A stretch of DNA of 64,000 nucleotides. Origin: Cryobacterium sp. GrIS_2_6. GTDB lineage: Bacteria; Actinomycetota; Actinomycetes; Actinomycetales; Microbacteriaceae. Made by a program: the position numbers and the translations under genes. The notes under the pieces were generated by a model. It did no database searches, was not told the DNA's origin, and saw only the letters and a list, made by a program, of their open reading frames with translations. This document shows, piece after piece, positions 23,737 through 31,821 of this stretch (position 1 is its first letter; each line of letters begins with the position of its first letter). The stretch is taken from the NCBI RefSeq assembly GCF_035984545.1, contig NZ_JAXCHP010000001.1:806001-870000 (forward strand), in the 5' to 3' direction.

Positions 23737-24150
23737 CTAGAAGGGGGTTCCGCCCGCGTAGTCGTCGGTGGGTGCCTGAGCCCACGGTTCCTCGTCCGGA
23801 GCTTCCTGAGCCGTCTCCGGCGATCCTGTGGCTGCAGAGCCCCGTTCGGCGGGTTCGACCCGATCGGCCCACACGATCAGGTCGTAGTACTTCTTCCCCT
23901 CGTGCTCGCGGGTCTCCGTGGCCTCTGTGCCCCACACGTGCACCCGGTCGCCCTTGACGAACTCGGACAGGTCGATCCCTGACGCTCTCGACACCTTCAC
24001 CGTGCGGAAGGTGCGCCCGATCGTTTCGTACTTGCCGGCGTCGTTCTTCTTCGAGTGCGGTTCGGCGGTCTTGATTCCCCATGCGGGGTGCTCATCAGAG
24101 TGCTTTGTCCAGCTTTCGACGAATGCGGACTCGATTTCAATCTTTGCCAT
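23737..24150 (-). CDS. ssb: Single-stranded DNA-binding protein
   Basis: 137 aa. OB-fold-like strands (YETIGRTFRTVKVSRASG, DRVHVWGTEATETREHEG, YYDLIVWADRVEPAERG) and an acidic tail ending GGTPF resemble bacterial SSB, where the tail recruits partner enzymes. It sits between replication and methyltransferase genes and works with RecT/YqaJ on single-stranded DNA. The start ATG 24150 overlaps the upstream HNH gene by 14 nt. Confidence 0.8.
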   Translation of the reverse strand: MAKIEIESAFVESWTKHSDEHPAWGIKTAEPHSKKNDAGKYETIGRTFRTVKVSRASGIDLSEFVKGDRVHVWGTEATETREHEGKKYYDLIVWADRVEPAERGSAATGSPETAQEAPDEEPWAQAPTDDYAGGTPF

Positions 24151-24760
24151 TTCGGCTCCTTTTTTTCACAGGTGTTATGGGTCCGCCAGCGCGCTTCCAA
24201 TTCGCGCCTGACGTTGCTTCTCGGATGGATGCTGGGGAGACTCCGAACTCGCGTGCGAGTACGGTGCTGAAATCCCCTGCTGCGTACCGCGTACGGATTG
24301 ATCGGACGTTCGCTGCCGTTAGCCTCGATGTCGGGTGGCTGTTCCCGTGCGACTTGCGATTCCTCACGACGGCATCTTGGGAATTCTGTTTCTCCGTCCC
24401 CCAGTAGAGGTGAGCCGGGTTCACGCACGGCGGGTTGTCGCAGGTGTGACATGCGCGGAACTCAGGCTGTTGAGCTGCGCCCTTCGCCCGTTCGAGCGCA
24501 TACCGGGAAGCAATTACCCGTCGCCCACCAGACGTGTTAAACCGGCCATAGCCGTCCTCTGTCACACCGGCCTTCCACTCCCAGCACTCAGACTGGGACC
24601 CAACTGTGTACTTCGAGTCGAATCGCTCGCACTCGGTAGGTCGGCTCCGTTCGTCGGGCGGCGTGACGTACTTCCAGTGCGAATAGTGCGAAGCGCACAT
24701 CCCGCGCGCTTCGTATGGCTTCCCACAGTCGGGGATTGTGCAGGTTCGGGTACCATTCAT
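24137..24760 (-). CDS. HNH homing endonuclease with C-terminal DNA-binding repeat
   Basis: 207 aa, ATG 24760 after GGAGGGC. The N-terminal Cys/His motif CTIPDCGKPYEARGMCASHY is followed by the HNH_3-type core (ECWEWKAGVTEDGYGRF, ACHTCDNPPCVNPAHLYWGT) at about 55-125. The C-terminal SRLTAANVRSIRTRYAAG and REFGVSPASIREATSG form a NUMOD/IENR-like HTH. Free-standing homing nuclease. It begins MNGTR like the gene at 15641-16267 and shares its leader. Confidence 0.85.
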   Translation of the reverse strand: MNGTRTCTIPDCGKPYEARGMCASHYSHWKYVTPPDERSRPTECERFDSKYTVGSQSECWEWKAGVTEDGYGRFNTSGGRRVIASRYALERAKGAAQQPEFRACHTCDNPPCVNPAHLYWGTEKQNSQDAVVRNRKSHGNSHPTSRLTAANVRSIRTRYAAGDFSTVLAREFGVSPASIREATSGANWKRAGGPITPVKKRSRNGKD

Positions 24761-24849
24761 GGCAGCCCTCCAATCGGTTAGACGATTTGTGGGTCAGGCC
24801 CCGGCGAGTGCGACTAACACTCGGTTTGGGGCCGTCTCCATTCTATCGG
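24745..24849 (-). repeat. Leader repeat, copy B, upstream of HNH gene
   Basis: 105 bp matching 16252-16355 with few differences. It includes the MNGTR start codons, the GGAGGG ribosome site, the GGCCCC/GGGGCC hairpin and the distal ATAGAATGGAGAC segment. A short upstream frame starting ATGGAGACG (MET) is possible in both copies but differs in length. Confidence 0.75.
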
Positions 24850-24882
24850 AAATGCATGAAAAGCGCTGGTCATTAGCCGCTT

Positions 24883-24960
24883 TCACGACTCCGTGATCTT
24901 CACGCAGCGGCCGTCCTGGAAGATCCTGTCGACGGTCCCGCTGATCTTGATGATTGCCAT
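24883..24960 (-). CDS. Micro-protein
   Basis: 25 aa, ATG 24960 with AGGAAG about 8 nt upstream. MAIIKISGTVDRIFQDGR reads as two beta strands. Unknown. Confidence 0.45.
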   Translation of the reverse strand: MAIIKISGTVDRIFQDGRCVKITES

Positions 24961-24964
24961 GTGC

Positions 24965-25102
24965 TTACTTCCTGTTCTGGCCCTGAGGCCGGTCCGTTTG
25001 CGACACGAGCCACCGGTCAGGTGACATCCGCATCGCGGCCATGCATGTTTCGATGAACACGGTGAAAGCCGTATCCGATGGGGTTTCGACGTAGGTGGTC
25101 AA
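24965..25102 (-). CDS. Small hypothetical protein, TTG start
   Basis: 45 aa from TTG 25102 overlapping the upstream TGA, with GAGG 8 nt before. Helical (SDTAFTVFIETCMAAMRM). Unknown. Confidence 0.45.
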   Translation of the reverse strand: MTTYVETPSDTAFTVFIETCMAAMRMSPDRWLVSQTDRPQGQNRK

Positions 25103-25410
25103 AAGCTGACCTCTTCCGGGTGCTCCTTGCACCGGTCGCAAGGCAGCGGGTAGAAGTCGTGAGTCCGGCAGTAGACCGGCCCGCTGTCGATTGCCCGCTT
25201 CGCCCTCACTCGCACGGCGTTCCGGATGACGTGCGCCATCTGCAGGTAGTCCGTTGACTCCTGCCGGTGCATCTTCACGGCCGCGATCGCATCCGCCGCG
25301 TTCAGGTGACCGATGGTGTCGAACCACTCCATGATCACGAGCCGGTCAACCTGCCTGTTGTCGCCCAGTTGCACCTTGGCGACTACCTGCTTGCACTCGT
25401 CGAGCGTCAT
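25099..25410 (-). CDS. Possible replication accessory protein
   Basis: 103 aa, ATG 25410 (ATGA overlap with the initiator gene). Helical body (ECKQVVAKVQLGDNRQVDRL, ADAIAAVKMHRQESTDY) and a C-terminal CRTHDFYPLPCDRC that may bind zinc. Its place directly after the initiator suggests a helicase-loading or primase-related role, which is inference. Confidence 0.55.
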   Translation of the reverse strand: MTLDECKQVVAKVQLGDNRQVDRLVIMEWFDTIGHLNAADAIAAVKMHRQESTDYLQMAHVIRNAVRVRAKRAIDSGPVYCRTHDFYPLPCDRCKEHPEEVSF

Positions 25411-26207
25411 GCGCTGATTCCCTTCATGTCGATGTCAGTTGCGAGCGCCAGGGTTGCCCGTGCTCGCTGTTCGGGGGTTTGTCGTGTCGGCCGGCTCTTG
25501 ACGTCCGCCTGCTTGCGGCGCATCCAGTTCCGCCACGTTGACTCCCAGTTCGTTTTGACTCCCTTTTGGCCCGGCTGGGCGATCCAGTAGTCGACGAACG
25601 TTGAGTGTTCGGCTTGGCAGTCGATGTCCGGCGCGTCCGTCTTCGCCGTTGCGACAGAGGCAGCAGAGGGCATCCATTCGGGAGAGAGACGAGAACCGCG
25701 ACTAGCGGGTCTCTCTTTTATTACTTCTTTAGAAGTAATAGGGGTCGGGTCGGGTCGGGTCGGGTCGGGGGCAGGGTTACCAAGTGGTTCGTAACCACCC
25801 TGTAACTCGGTTACATCGGGCTGTGTAACCCGGTTACGTTCCCGCCACTTCCGCAGTTTCTCGGCGTTCTTCTCCCGGCCCGCCTCGACCTCAGCTTTCG
25901 TAGGCTGGTACTCCTCCCAGTTCCAGAATCGAAACTCAGCCGTCGAGTTTCGAGACTCGACGCTTGAGTTTGGAAACTCGACAGGGACTCGCGCCCACAG
26001 CCTCACCGAAACGAGTGCGTCAACGAGCGTCGTTGTGCCGCCCCATTCGTCGATCATGAAATCGGGGACATGCCCATCGGTGAGCTGATCAGCCGCCCAC
26101 GACCCCGCCACCGTCCACAGCCCGATCGCCGCCAGCCTGTGTCGGCGCGGGATCTGCATCAGCTTTCTCGACGAGTGGAGTTTGTCGTCTACCTTGAACC
26201 ACGCCAT
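25407..26207 (-). CDS. Replication initiator-like (DnaD/phage O type) protein
   Basis: 266 aa, ATG 26207 with AAGGAGG upstream. The N-terminus MAWFKVDDKLHSSRKLMQIP and AAIGLWTVAGSWAADQ is the winged-helix start of phage replisome organisers. A Pro-rich linker (DPTRPDPTP) separates it from a C-terminal WIAQPGQKGVKTNWESTWRN module typical of partner-binding domains. The linker and preceding DNA are built of short repeats (25742-25980), like lambda O with its internal origin. Confidence 0.75.
   Translation of the reverse strand: MAWFKVDDKLHSSRKLMQIPRRHRLAAIGLWTVAGSWAADQLTDGHVPDFMIDEWGGTTTLVDALVSVRLWARVPVEFPNSSVESRNSTAEFRFWNWEEYQPTKAEVEAGREKNAEKLRKWRERNRVTQPDVTELQGGYEPLGNPAPDPTRPDPTPITSKEVIKERPASRGSRLSPEWMPSAASVATAKTDAPDIDCQAEHSTFVDYWIAQPGQKGVKTNWESTWRNWMRRKQADVKSRPTRQTPEQRARATLALATDIDMKGISA
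25742..25980. repeat. Iteron cluster inside the initiator gene, candidate origin
   Basis: GGGTC is repeated five times (25742-25768). Two copies of GGTTAC-N10-GTAACC follow (25775-25796, 25809-25830), with further GTAACT and GGTTAC boxes (25802, 25832). A second family GAAACTC/GAGTTTC occurs at 25931-25937, 25945-25951, 25966-25972 (GAGTTTG) and 25973-25979. All lie within the coding sequence between the two domains. Confidence 0.6.
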
Positions 26208-26346
26208 TTCTACCTCCTTCCTTCTCGTTGAAATCGCCCCGCTCGATGCGAGTGCGGAGTCCGCTGTACACGGCGTGCACGACGTCGTTGCTTGATGCCT
26301 GACGTTCGGCCAACCATGCGAGGATTGCTGCCTTGTCGAGCGACAT
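26089..26346 (-). CDS. Small hypothetical protein overlapping the initiator start
   Basis: 85 aa, ATG 26346, sharing one base with the HNH stop. The first 45 residues (AAILAWLAERQASSNDVVHA) look folded. The rest overlaps the initiator gene by 119 nt and reads like its out-of-frame shadow. A one-base error before 26207 or a real overlap would both explain this. Confidence 0.45.
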   Translation of the reverse strand: MSLDKAAILAWLAERQASSNDVVHAVYSGLRTRIERGDFNEKEGGRNGVVQGRRQTPLVEKADADPAPTQAGGDRAVDGGGVVGG

Positions 26347-26750
26347 CAGAACACCGTTCCGTCGCCGGTCATCAGCCGTCGCGCCGTGGCCTCGTCGACC
26401 GTGCGCACCCCGCCGAGGTCGTCGTACAGGACCCAGACGAGGTGCAGACCGTGAGGCCCGCAGACCATGCGTTGTGCCGGCCAGGATGACGGGACGCCCC
26501 ACCGTGGGACTGACCAGCCTTCCTCCGTCGCCAGCATCGGGTGCTCCGACTTGAACTGGTGACAGCGGGGACACAGCGCCTGCAAATTCGAGGCGACCGT
26601 GTTCCCTCGCATCCGATTCTGGCGATGGTCGCGCTGCACCGTCCCGACCGCGCCACACCTTACACACCGGCCCATATCGCGCAAGGTGCAAATCTCGTAC
26701 GCAGCCTTCTCAGCGAGGCGGGTTGGAGGGTCAGGCTTCGGGGTGATCAC
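26346..26750 (-). CDS. HNH endonuclease
   Basis: 134 aa from GTG 26750 (GTGA overlap with recT). CVRCGAVGTVQRDHRQNRMR, then NLQALCPRCHQFKSEHP, forms a classical Cys4-HNH site near residues 30-70. It may be a homing nuclease or a processing nuclease linked to recombination. Confidence 0.8.
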   Translation of the reverse strand: MITPKPDPPTRLAEKAAYEICTLRDMGRCVRCGAVGTVQRDHRQNRMRGNTVASNLQALCPRCHQFKSEHPMLATEEGWSVPRWGVPSSWPAQRMVCGPHGLHLVWVLYDDLGGVRTVDEATARRLMTGDGTVF

Positions 26751-27580
26751 TGCCCTGCCGCGTCTTCGGCCTGCTCTTCGGCCGTGCGCTCCATCGGGTC
26801 GGCGGGCCGTTCCTGGACCGTCATCACCTCGGGTTCGTCGCGGGTGACGACGAGATCGTGAATCCCCGCGATCGACTCCACCTTGTTCTCGTCGGCCTCG
26901 ATTGCCTTGGCGAGCTCGGTGGACTTCGGCAGGTATGGGGCGAGAGCGCGGATGCCGGTCTTGCGGGCCATCTCTTCCTCGTTGGTCTGCCATGGGGTGC
27001 CCTTGTCCCAGTAGTGCGGGCGGCGGGCGAGAACCTTGTCCTTCGGCAGGTACGCCCACACGGTGCCGGCGCCCTTGATCTTCGCCATTGCGACGACGCC
27101 CGTCCATGCGCGGTCCTCGTCGTAGTCGGCGGGGTTCCACTCGAAGAAGCGGCCGCGCTCACTGTTGGCGCCGTGGTCGAACTTGTCGCCGTCGCGGACG
27201 AGGAACGTCTCGATCTTCTCGATGCGCCCGGACCGGTAGGCCAGTTCGATGTAGCCCTGGTAGCCGATGATCGGCAGGCAGATGTCGACGCCCTTCTCAC
27301 GTCTGGGGGTGAGGTAGAAGTGTCCGAGCGCCGGGCCGATCTCGAGCTTGAGCTGCGCGGCCAGCATGATGCCGCCGAGTACGGAGGCCGGGGTGGCCTG
27401 CTGCAGCTTCGGGGAGGATGCGATGGTGCTGATCGCCGCCCGGACGAACGCGGCCGAGTTGAGCGCGCCGGCCAGCTGCACTTCGATCGCGGCCTGCTGT
27501 GCCTGCACGAGATCCTTGATGGTGGGGTTCTTCCGCTGCGCTACCTGCTGGGTGGCGATCTTGCCGGAGAGGTCAGTCAT
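26747..27580 (-). CDS. recT: RecT-family single-strand annealing protein
   Basis: 277 aa. FVRAAISTIASSPKLQQATP, SVLGGIMLAAQLKLEIGPA, and LPIIGYQGYIELAYRSGRI followed by TVWAYLPKDKVLARRP are characteristic RecT segments. The last 40 residues are acidic. It pairs with the YqaJ exonuclease upstream (8-nt overlap) to form a Red-like recombination system that anneals single strands. Confidence 0.9.
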   Translation of the reverse strand: MTDLSGKIATQQVAQRKNPTIKDLVQAQQAAIEVQLAGALNSAAFVRAAISTIASSPKLQQATPASVLGGIMLAAQLKLEIGPALGHFYLTPRREKGVDICLPIIGYQGYIELAYRSGRIEKIETFLVRDGDKFDHGANSERGRFFEWNPADYDEDRAWTGVVAMAKIKGAGTVWAYLPKDKVLARRPHYWDKGTPWQTNEEEMARKTGIRALAPYLPKSTELAKAIEADENKVESIAGIHDLVVTRDEPEVMTVQERPADPMERTAEEQAEDAAGQ

Positions 27581-28628
27581 TGTGTGCCTTCTGTTCTTTT
27601 TTCCAAATGGTGAGTTCGCCGTAGTCGCTGAGCACGTCGGAGACGGTCAGTCCTGCCTCCCAGCCCTCGGGCGGGTCGGTCGCGAATTCTTCGTTCAGCG
27701 CCTTGGTGTCCTTGCGGAGGAATCGGGGCGCTGCGGGGTGCTCGCGGGTGTACATGTCCACGAGTGCAGGATGCTCAGCCTTGAAGAGGGCCATGTCGAA
27801 CGACGTCGTCGGCTTCGGGCGCTTCCACGTGTAGAGCGCCTTTCCCTGGTAGGCGAGGACGCTCTTGTTCGTGACGTTGAGCAGTTCCTTGTACGCGGCC
27901 TTCACCGATTCGATGCGGGCGTCGGCTTCCTTGTACGCGCTGCGTTCCTGCCCGTCGAGGTACCACGCCATGAGCAAGCGCTCGTCGCCGTCCAGCGTCT
28001 CGCCAGAGTCGCGGTGGGTTAGCGCCAGTTCCTCGCTCGTTGTGGGCTCAGGCGGCGTTTTCGCCATGACATTGTTCTGCCAGAAGTCCTTCGTGATGCT
28101 GATGATCTGGTCGACCACCTGCTGATCCCACTCGATGACGTAGAACTCCGGACGGTTGCCACCGTGGAGCACCGCAAGGTACCCGCGGCGGGCGCCGAGG
28201 ACGATCATCTGGACGAACACCTGAATCAGGTAGTTGTCCGGCACCCCGTCAGCCCACGCATCAGCCATGAACCGATCCGACGTCTTAAGTTCCAGAGGTT
28301 CTCCGAGGTCGGTCACCCGGTCAGGGGTTGCACCGAGCCACGGGTATTCCGTGGACTGCAGCAGCCCCGGCGACGGCAGGACCGTGAGGCCCTTCTTGTC
28401 AGCGACCCATGTGGCGATCGCATCCTCGAGGCGGTGGCCCCATTCCTGCCACTCGGTCATGTCGTCGGTGACGTTCGGGTTCAGCTTGTCGAGGTAGATC
28501 CCCAGGGGTGTCGAATAGTGGGACAGGCCGAGAATGCACGCGACCTCGGATGCCCCGATGATCGACTTGCGGAGCGTCAGCCATTCCGGGGTATTTGCCG
28601 TGGCGGTCAGGATTCGGTAGGCGGTCAT
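27573..28628 (-). CDS. YqaJ-like 5'-3' exonuclease (RecE/lambda exo role)
   Basis: 351 aa, ATG 28628 (ATGA overlap). TLRKSIIGASEVACILGLSH, EWGHRLEDAIATW, LGATPDRVTDLGEPLELKTS (the D...ExK catalytic core near residue 105) and YLIQVFVQMIVLGARRG are the YqaJ domain signatures. It would resect double-strand ends for RecT. Confidence 0.88.
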   Translation of the reverse strand: MTAYRILTATANTPEWLTLRKSIIGASEVACILGLSHYSTPLGIYLDKLNPNVTDDMTEWQEWGHRLEDAIATWVADKKGLTVLPSPGLLQSTEYPWLGATPDRVTDLGEPLELKTSDRFMADAWADGVPDNYLIQVFVQMIVLGARRGYLAVLHGGNRPEFYVIEWDQQVVDQIISITKDFWQNNVMAKTPPEPTTSEELALTHRDSGETLDGDERLLMAWYLDGQERSAYKEADARIESVKAAYKELLNVTNKSVLAYQGKALYTWKRPKPTTSFDMALFKAEHPALVDMYTREHPAAPRFLRKDTKALNEEFATDPPEGWEAGLTVSDVLSDYGELTIWKKEQKAHND

Positions 28629-29218
28629 ACCTCCCACCTCACGGCGTCCATGGCTTCGAGGTTTAGCAGGGGCAGGGACTCCTCGACGGGCATCCAGAGG
28701 TGTCGGGCACCCATCGCGGCGAAGATCACAGCGTCGGCCTCGTCGTTGCCCTTCACGTCGACCTGTGCGTAGCGCTTGATCACCGCGGCGAGAACCTTGT
28801 CCTTCGGCGCGTTGCCCTTGCCGGTCGCGTACTTGCAGCGCTGGCCCGAGGTAATGACCACGGGCTCCTGATCAACGAACTCGCTGATGTACTTGACCAC
28901 TAGCCACCAGTGCGCGTGGATCTTGTCGAGGGAGGAGGACTTGGCGCCGAATGCCATGCCCTCGATGACCACAAGGTCGGTGCGGTCGAATATCACCGCT
29001 TTGTCGATCTGTTCCGCGATCTTTTCGGACCGAGCAAGGAAGCTGCGCAGCGTCCCGGCGTCCGGCTTCGAGGTGATCGTGTGTGTCGCGATCACCCCGT
29101 TCGCAATGACCGCGATCCCGGTTGACGTCATTGACAGGTCGATGCCGATCACGCGGCGGCCGGTGAGGTGCTGCGAGTGTGCGGGCATCAGGCCGGTGTC
29201 AGTTCCGATGTCGGTCAC
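28625..29218 (-). CDS. RuvC-like Holliday junction resolvase
   Basis: 197 aa. RNase H-fold acidic residues are seen at D27 (IGIDLSMTSTG), E86 (VVIEGMAFG) and E160/D162 (NDEADAVIFAAMG), the RuvC pattern, with a K-rich YATGKGNAPKDKVLAAV segment. Likely resolves branched DNA before packaging. Coupled to the exonuclease gene. Confidence 0.8.
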   Translation of the reverse strand: MTDIGTDTGLMPAHSQHLTGRRVIGIDLSMTSTGIAVIANGVIATHTITSKPDAGTLRSFLARSEKIAEQIDKAVIFDRTDLVVIEGMAFGAKSSSLDKIHAHWWLVVKYISEFVDQEPVVITSGQRCKYATGKGNAPKDKVLAAVIKRYAQVDVKGNDEADAVIFAAMGARHLWMPVEESLPLLNLEAMDAVRWEV

Positions 29219-29370
29219 TTGGTGGCACCGATCGCCAGGGTGTTTGCAGCGCTCAACGCCTCAACTTCTTCCACGAGCTGGCGGATGACATCCTTGGCGA
29301 TATTCGGTACCGAGAGGCTGAAATCCGGGTCGGCCAGATCGCGGGCGAAGGCCATCTGGGCGGCGTTCAC
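29215..29370 (-). CDS. Small helical hypothetical protein
   Basis: 51 aa from GTG 29370 (GTGA overlap). DVIRQLVEEVEALSAANTLA suggests a coiled coil. Unknown. Confidence 0.5.
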   Translation of the reverse strand: MNAAQMAFARDLADPDFSLSVPNIAKDVIRQLVEEVEALSAANTLAIGATK

Positions 29371-29753
29371 TCGGCGACCCACTTGGAGATTACGGCTTGC
29401 ATCGAGGGGTGCTGCATGGTAGCCGGGATGACCTTGCGCACGTCCGCAATCACTTCGGCGGCGACCTCGGCAACAGGACGGAGCAGGGTGAAGGACTCCG
29501 ACTGGGAAGCCTCGGTCTCCATGTAGTGCATGAGATTCGGGGAGCGCCACCCCATGATGCTCAGGTCCAGCACCATGCCGTTGCTGATCTGGTAGAGGCC
29601 ATACTCGGTTGGCAGCTCGGCGGGGCGGTTGATCAGCTCGTAGGTGTTGCCGGGGTATGCCTCGACGAACTGGTCACACGTTGCGGTGTACTCGCGGATC
29701 TCGCGTACCTTGTCGCCCTTGCGGATGTCTTCCCGCTTGATCGGTGTGCTCAT
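29367..29753 (-). CDS. Hypothetical protein
   Basis: 128 aa, ATG 29753 (ATGA overlap). N-terminal beta part (IRKGDKVREIREYTATC), C-terminal helix (AAEVIADVRKVIPATMQ). Unknown. Confidence 0.6.
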   Translation of the reverse strand: MSTPIKREDIRKGDKVREIREYTATCDQFVEAYPGNTYELINRPAELPTEYGLYQISNGMVLDLSIMGWRSPNLMHYMETEASQSESFTLLRPVAEVAAEVIADVRKVIPATMQHPSMQAVISKWVAE

Positions 29754-31015
29754 GCCGCCAGCTCCCCAGCGGTGAAGACGGCGCCGAGCTCGCGAGAGTC
29801 ATCCCGGTCCCGCTCGACGATGACGTAGTACTCGCGCTCAATGGCGAGCTTTCGGATCCCGGCGAGCGACACCGCGTCGAGCATGTCGCCGTCCTCGATG
29901 AAGACGAGTCGCAGGTCCGACTTGTCGCTCGTGGCCAGGTCGAACGCGGTGATGATCTTCGCCGCCGAGTTCACCTGCTGTTTGAACGGGATGCCGTCGA
30001 TGGTGATGCCCGTGTCATCGACCGACATGCCCGTGATCGGGAAGACTGCGGCCTTGAGGCCGTCCGACTTCGTCTTGGCGATCGCCTCGAGCTTCGCGTT
30101 CAGCCCGGCGACCACAGCGTTGGCCGCGGTCGCTCGCTCGTCGGCGTCGTGCCAGGCGCGGGCGGCCCGGATGGTGGCGTTCGTCTCTTCGACGCTCGCC
30201 AGCTTCGCGGTGATGGCGTCCACGTTGACCGGGCGCACGGTGCGAGCCTCGGCGAGAGTCGTCGCGGCGACCTCTGTGGCGGTGAGCAGGAATGTCTTGG
30301 CGGCGTCGAGCAGATCCGAGAGACGGGCGACCTCGCGCTCGGCATCCGACTTCGCGTTCTCCGCGTTGATCGCCGCGGCGCGCAGCCGGTCGACGTGCGC
30401 GTTGTGCAGGCGGGCCGTCTCGGCCTCCGCGAGCACTGCCGTCGCCGACACCTCCACGGTGGGCGTGCCGGCCGCGGGCTTCACGAGCGCCTCGACGACG
30501 GCCGTGAGCCGCTTTGCCTCGCGTGCCGCATCCGTGCGCCCGTCGTACGCCGCCTTGTGCTCGGCCTCCAACTTGGCGAGGTCGAACGGCAGGGCCACCT
30601 TGGACAACAGCACCTCTCGCTGTTTCGGTGCGTCCAGGTTGATGAACGTCTTCGTGTTGAACGACTGGCCGCCTGCCGCTTCGAGGACGAACGCGGGACC
30701 GGACGGGTACTTGGCGCCGTCGAGCGCCCACACCTCGAACTTCATGGCCTTGCCCTCGCGGTACGTCTTCCGCAGTCGCGCCTTCGACGTGACGACCTCG
30801 AGGTACGCCTCCGTCTCGCCGTCGTGGATGGGCTTCGGGGTGCCCTTGATCCCGCCCGGGGCGAAGATCTCCTCGATGCCGTTGAGGAAGGACGACTTGC
30901 CGGAACCGTTCGGCCCGGCGATGACGATCAGCCCGGGCCCGTCCGGCCGGATCGTTGCCGTGCCGACGATGCCGCCGTACTGGTGAGCAGTGAGCTCGGT
31001 GATTGCCTGTGTCAT
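29750..31015 (-). CDS. SMC/RecF-like AAA ATPase
   Basis: 421 aa, ATG 31015. Walker A GPNGSGKSS near residue 35, a long Ala/Glu/Arg-rich helical section (about 155-330) likely to form a coiled coil, and a Walker B-like LRLVFIEDGD near 375. This is the plan of SbcC/RecN/RecF-type DNA repair ATPases. With RuvC, YqaJ and RecT it forms a recombination cluster. A clear ABC signature was not seen. Confidence 0.75.
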   Translation of the reverse strand: MTQAITELTAHQYGGIVGTATIRPDGPGLIVIAGPNGSGKSSFLNGIEEIFAPGGIKGTPKPIHDGETEAYLEVVTSKARLRKTYREGKAMKFEVWALDGAKYPSGPAFVLEAAGGQSFNTKTFINLDAPKQREVLLSKVALPFDLAKLEAEHKAAYDGRTDAAREAKRLTAVVEALVKPAAGTPTVEVSATAVLAEAETARLHNAHVDRLRAAAINAENAKSDAEREVARLSDLLDAAKTFLLTATEVAATTLAEARTVRPVNVDAITAKLASVEETNATIRAARAWHDADERATAANAVVAGLNAKLEAIAKTKSDGLKAAVFPITGMSVDDTGITIDGIPFKQQVNSAAKIITAFDLATSDKSDLRLVFIEDGDMLDAVSLAGIRKLAIEREYYVIVERDRDDSRELGAVFTAGELAA

Positions 31016-31188
31016 GAGTGATCCGTTTCTGTGAAGTACGTCGCCTGGATGTAGGCGACGGTGATGAGTGGTGTGATGAGGCCGAATCCCCAGCCGAGGG
31101 TCGGCCAGAGAGGCCAGACGAAGCGCGCCCCGACGAGGAAGACGAGGATGCCGACGATGAAGAGGAGCCAGAGGATGAGTTTCAGCAA
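31012..31188 (-). CDS. Small two-helix membrane protein, TTG start
   Basis: 58 aa. TTG 31188 (CTG 31185 possible), overlapping the upstream stop. Hydrophobic segments LILWLLFIVGILVFLVGARF and GWGFGLITPLITVAYI. The stop overlaps the ATPase ATG. Confidence 0.5.
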   Translation of the reverse strand: MLKLILWLLFIVGILVFLVGARFVWPLWPTLGWGFGLITPLITVAYIQATYFTETDHS

Positions 31189-31397
31189 GGTGGCTCACCC
31201 ATCCCGAGCGCCTCAGCGGTCGTCTCGTGGAGCGTTCTGCAGTACGGGCACGTCCACCAGGCGGTATTGTCCGAGTCCACGTCGACGTCCGAGATGCCCG
31301 ACCAGTTGCAAGGGACCTCGAAGCCCAGAAGGATGACGGGCTCCGTGCACTCGGTATTGGCGATCTCGACGGCGACGCCCTGACCTGAGGAAGCCAT
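31182..31397 (-). CDS. Small zinc-binding-like protein
   Basis: 71 aa, ATG 31397 sharing a base with the upstream stop. CTEPVILLGFEVPC and CPYCRTLH form a four-Cys ribbon. Unknown. Confidence 0.55.
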   Translation of the reverse strand: MASSGQGVAVEIANTECTEPVILLGFEVPCNWSGISDVDVDSDNTAWWTCPYCRTLHETTAEALGMGEPPC

Positions 31398-31726
31398 TAG
31401 GCGGTCCCGTTGATTGCGCGGGCGAGCTCAATGTGGAAGTGATAGACGTTCGACGAGAAGTCCTTACCGTTCACGAAAAAGAACGGCAAGGGATTCATGA
31501 GAGCGTTCAGCCCATCGGACAGGATGTCGAGCTGCGCGTCGATGGTGCGGTGCAGGGTGACCATTAGTGGGTCGTTCGTGACCGGTGCGTATCCTGGATC
31601 GTCGATTGCGCCCGATGCCCCGGGGACTTCTTCGGCGAGCCACCCGTTCATCTCGAAGTAGCCGCACTCATCTCGAAGCGAAGTCAGCTTCTCGATCGCT
31701 GCCTGGATCTCCTCGACGGCGGTCAC
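31397..31726 (-). CDS. Hypothetical protein
   Basis: 109 aa from GTG 31726 (GTGA overlap). Helical, with DPLMVTLHRTIDAQLDILSD. Unknown. Confidence 0.55.
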   Translation of the reverse strand: MTAVEEIQAAIEKLTSLRDECGYFEMNGWLAEEVPGASGAIDDPGYAPVTNDPLMVTLHRTIDAQLDILSDGLNALMNPLPFFFVNGKDFSSNVYHFHIELARAINGTA

Positions 31727-31821
31727 GAGGCAGCCCGCCACACGACTGCGACGATCGCGCCGAGGATGAGGACAGTCCAGACGACGGCGAGCACTCGTGC
31801 GACCTTCCAGATGGCGGTCAC
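31723..31821 (-). CDS. Membrane micro-protein
   Basis: 32 aa from GTG 31821, overlapping both neighbours as GTGA. VLAVVWTVLILGAIVAVVW is one transmembrane helix. Unknown. Confidence 0.5.
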   Translation of the reverse strand: MTAIWKVARVLAVVWTVLILGAIVAVVWRAAS

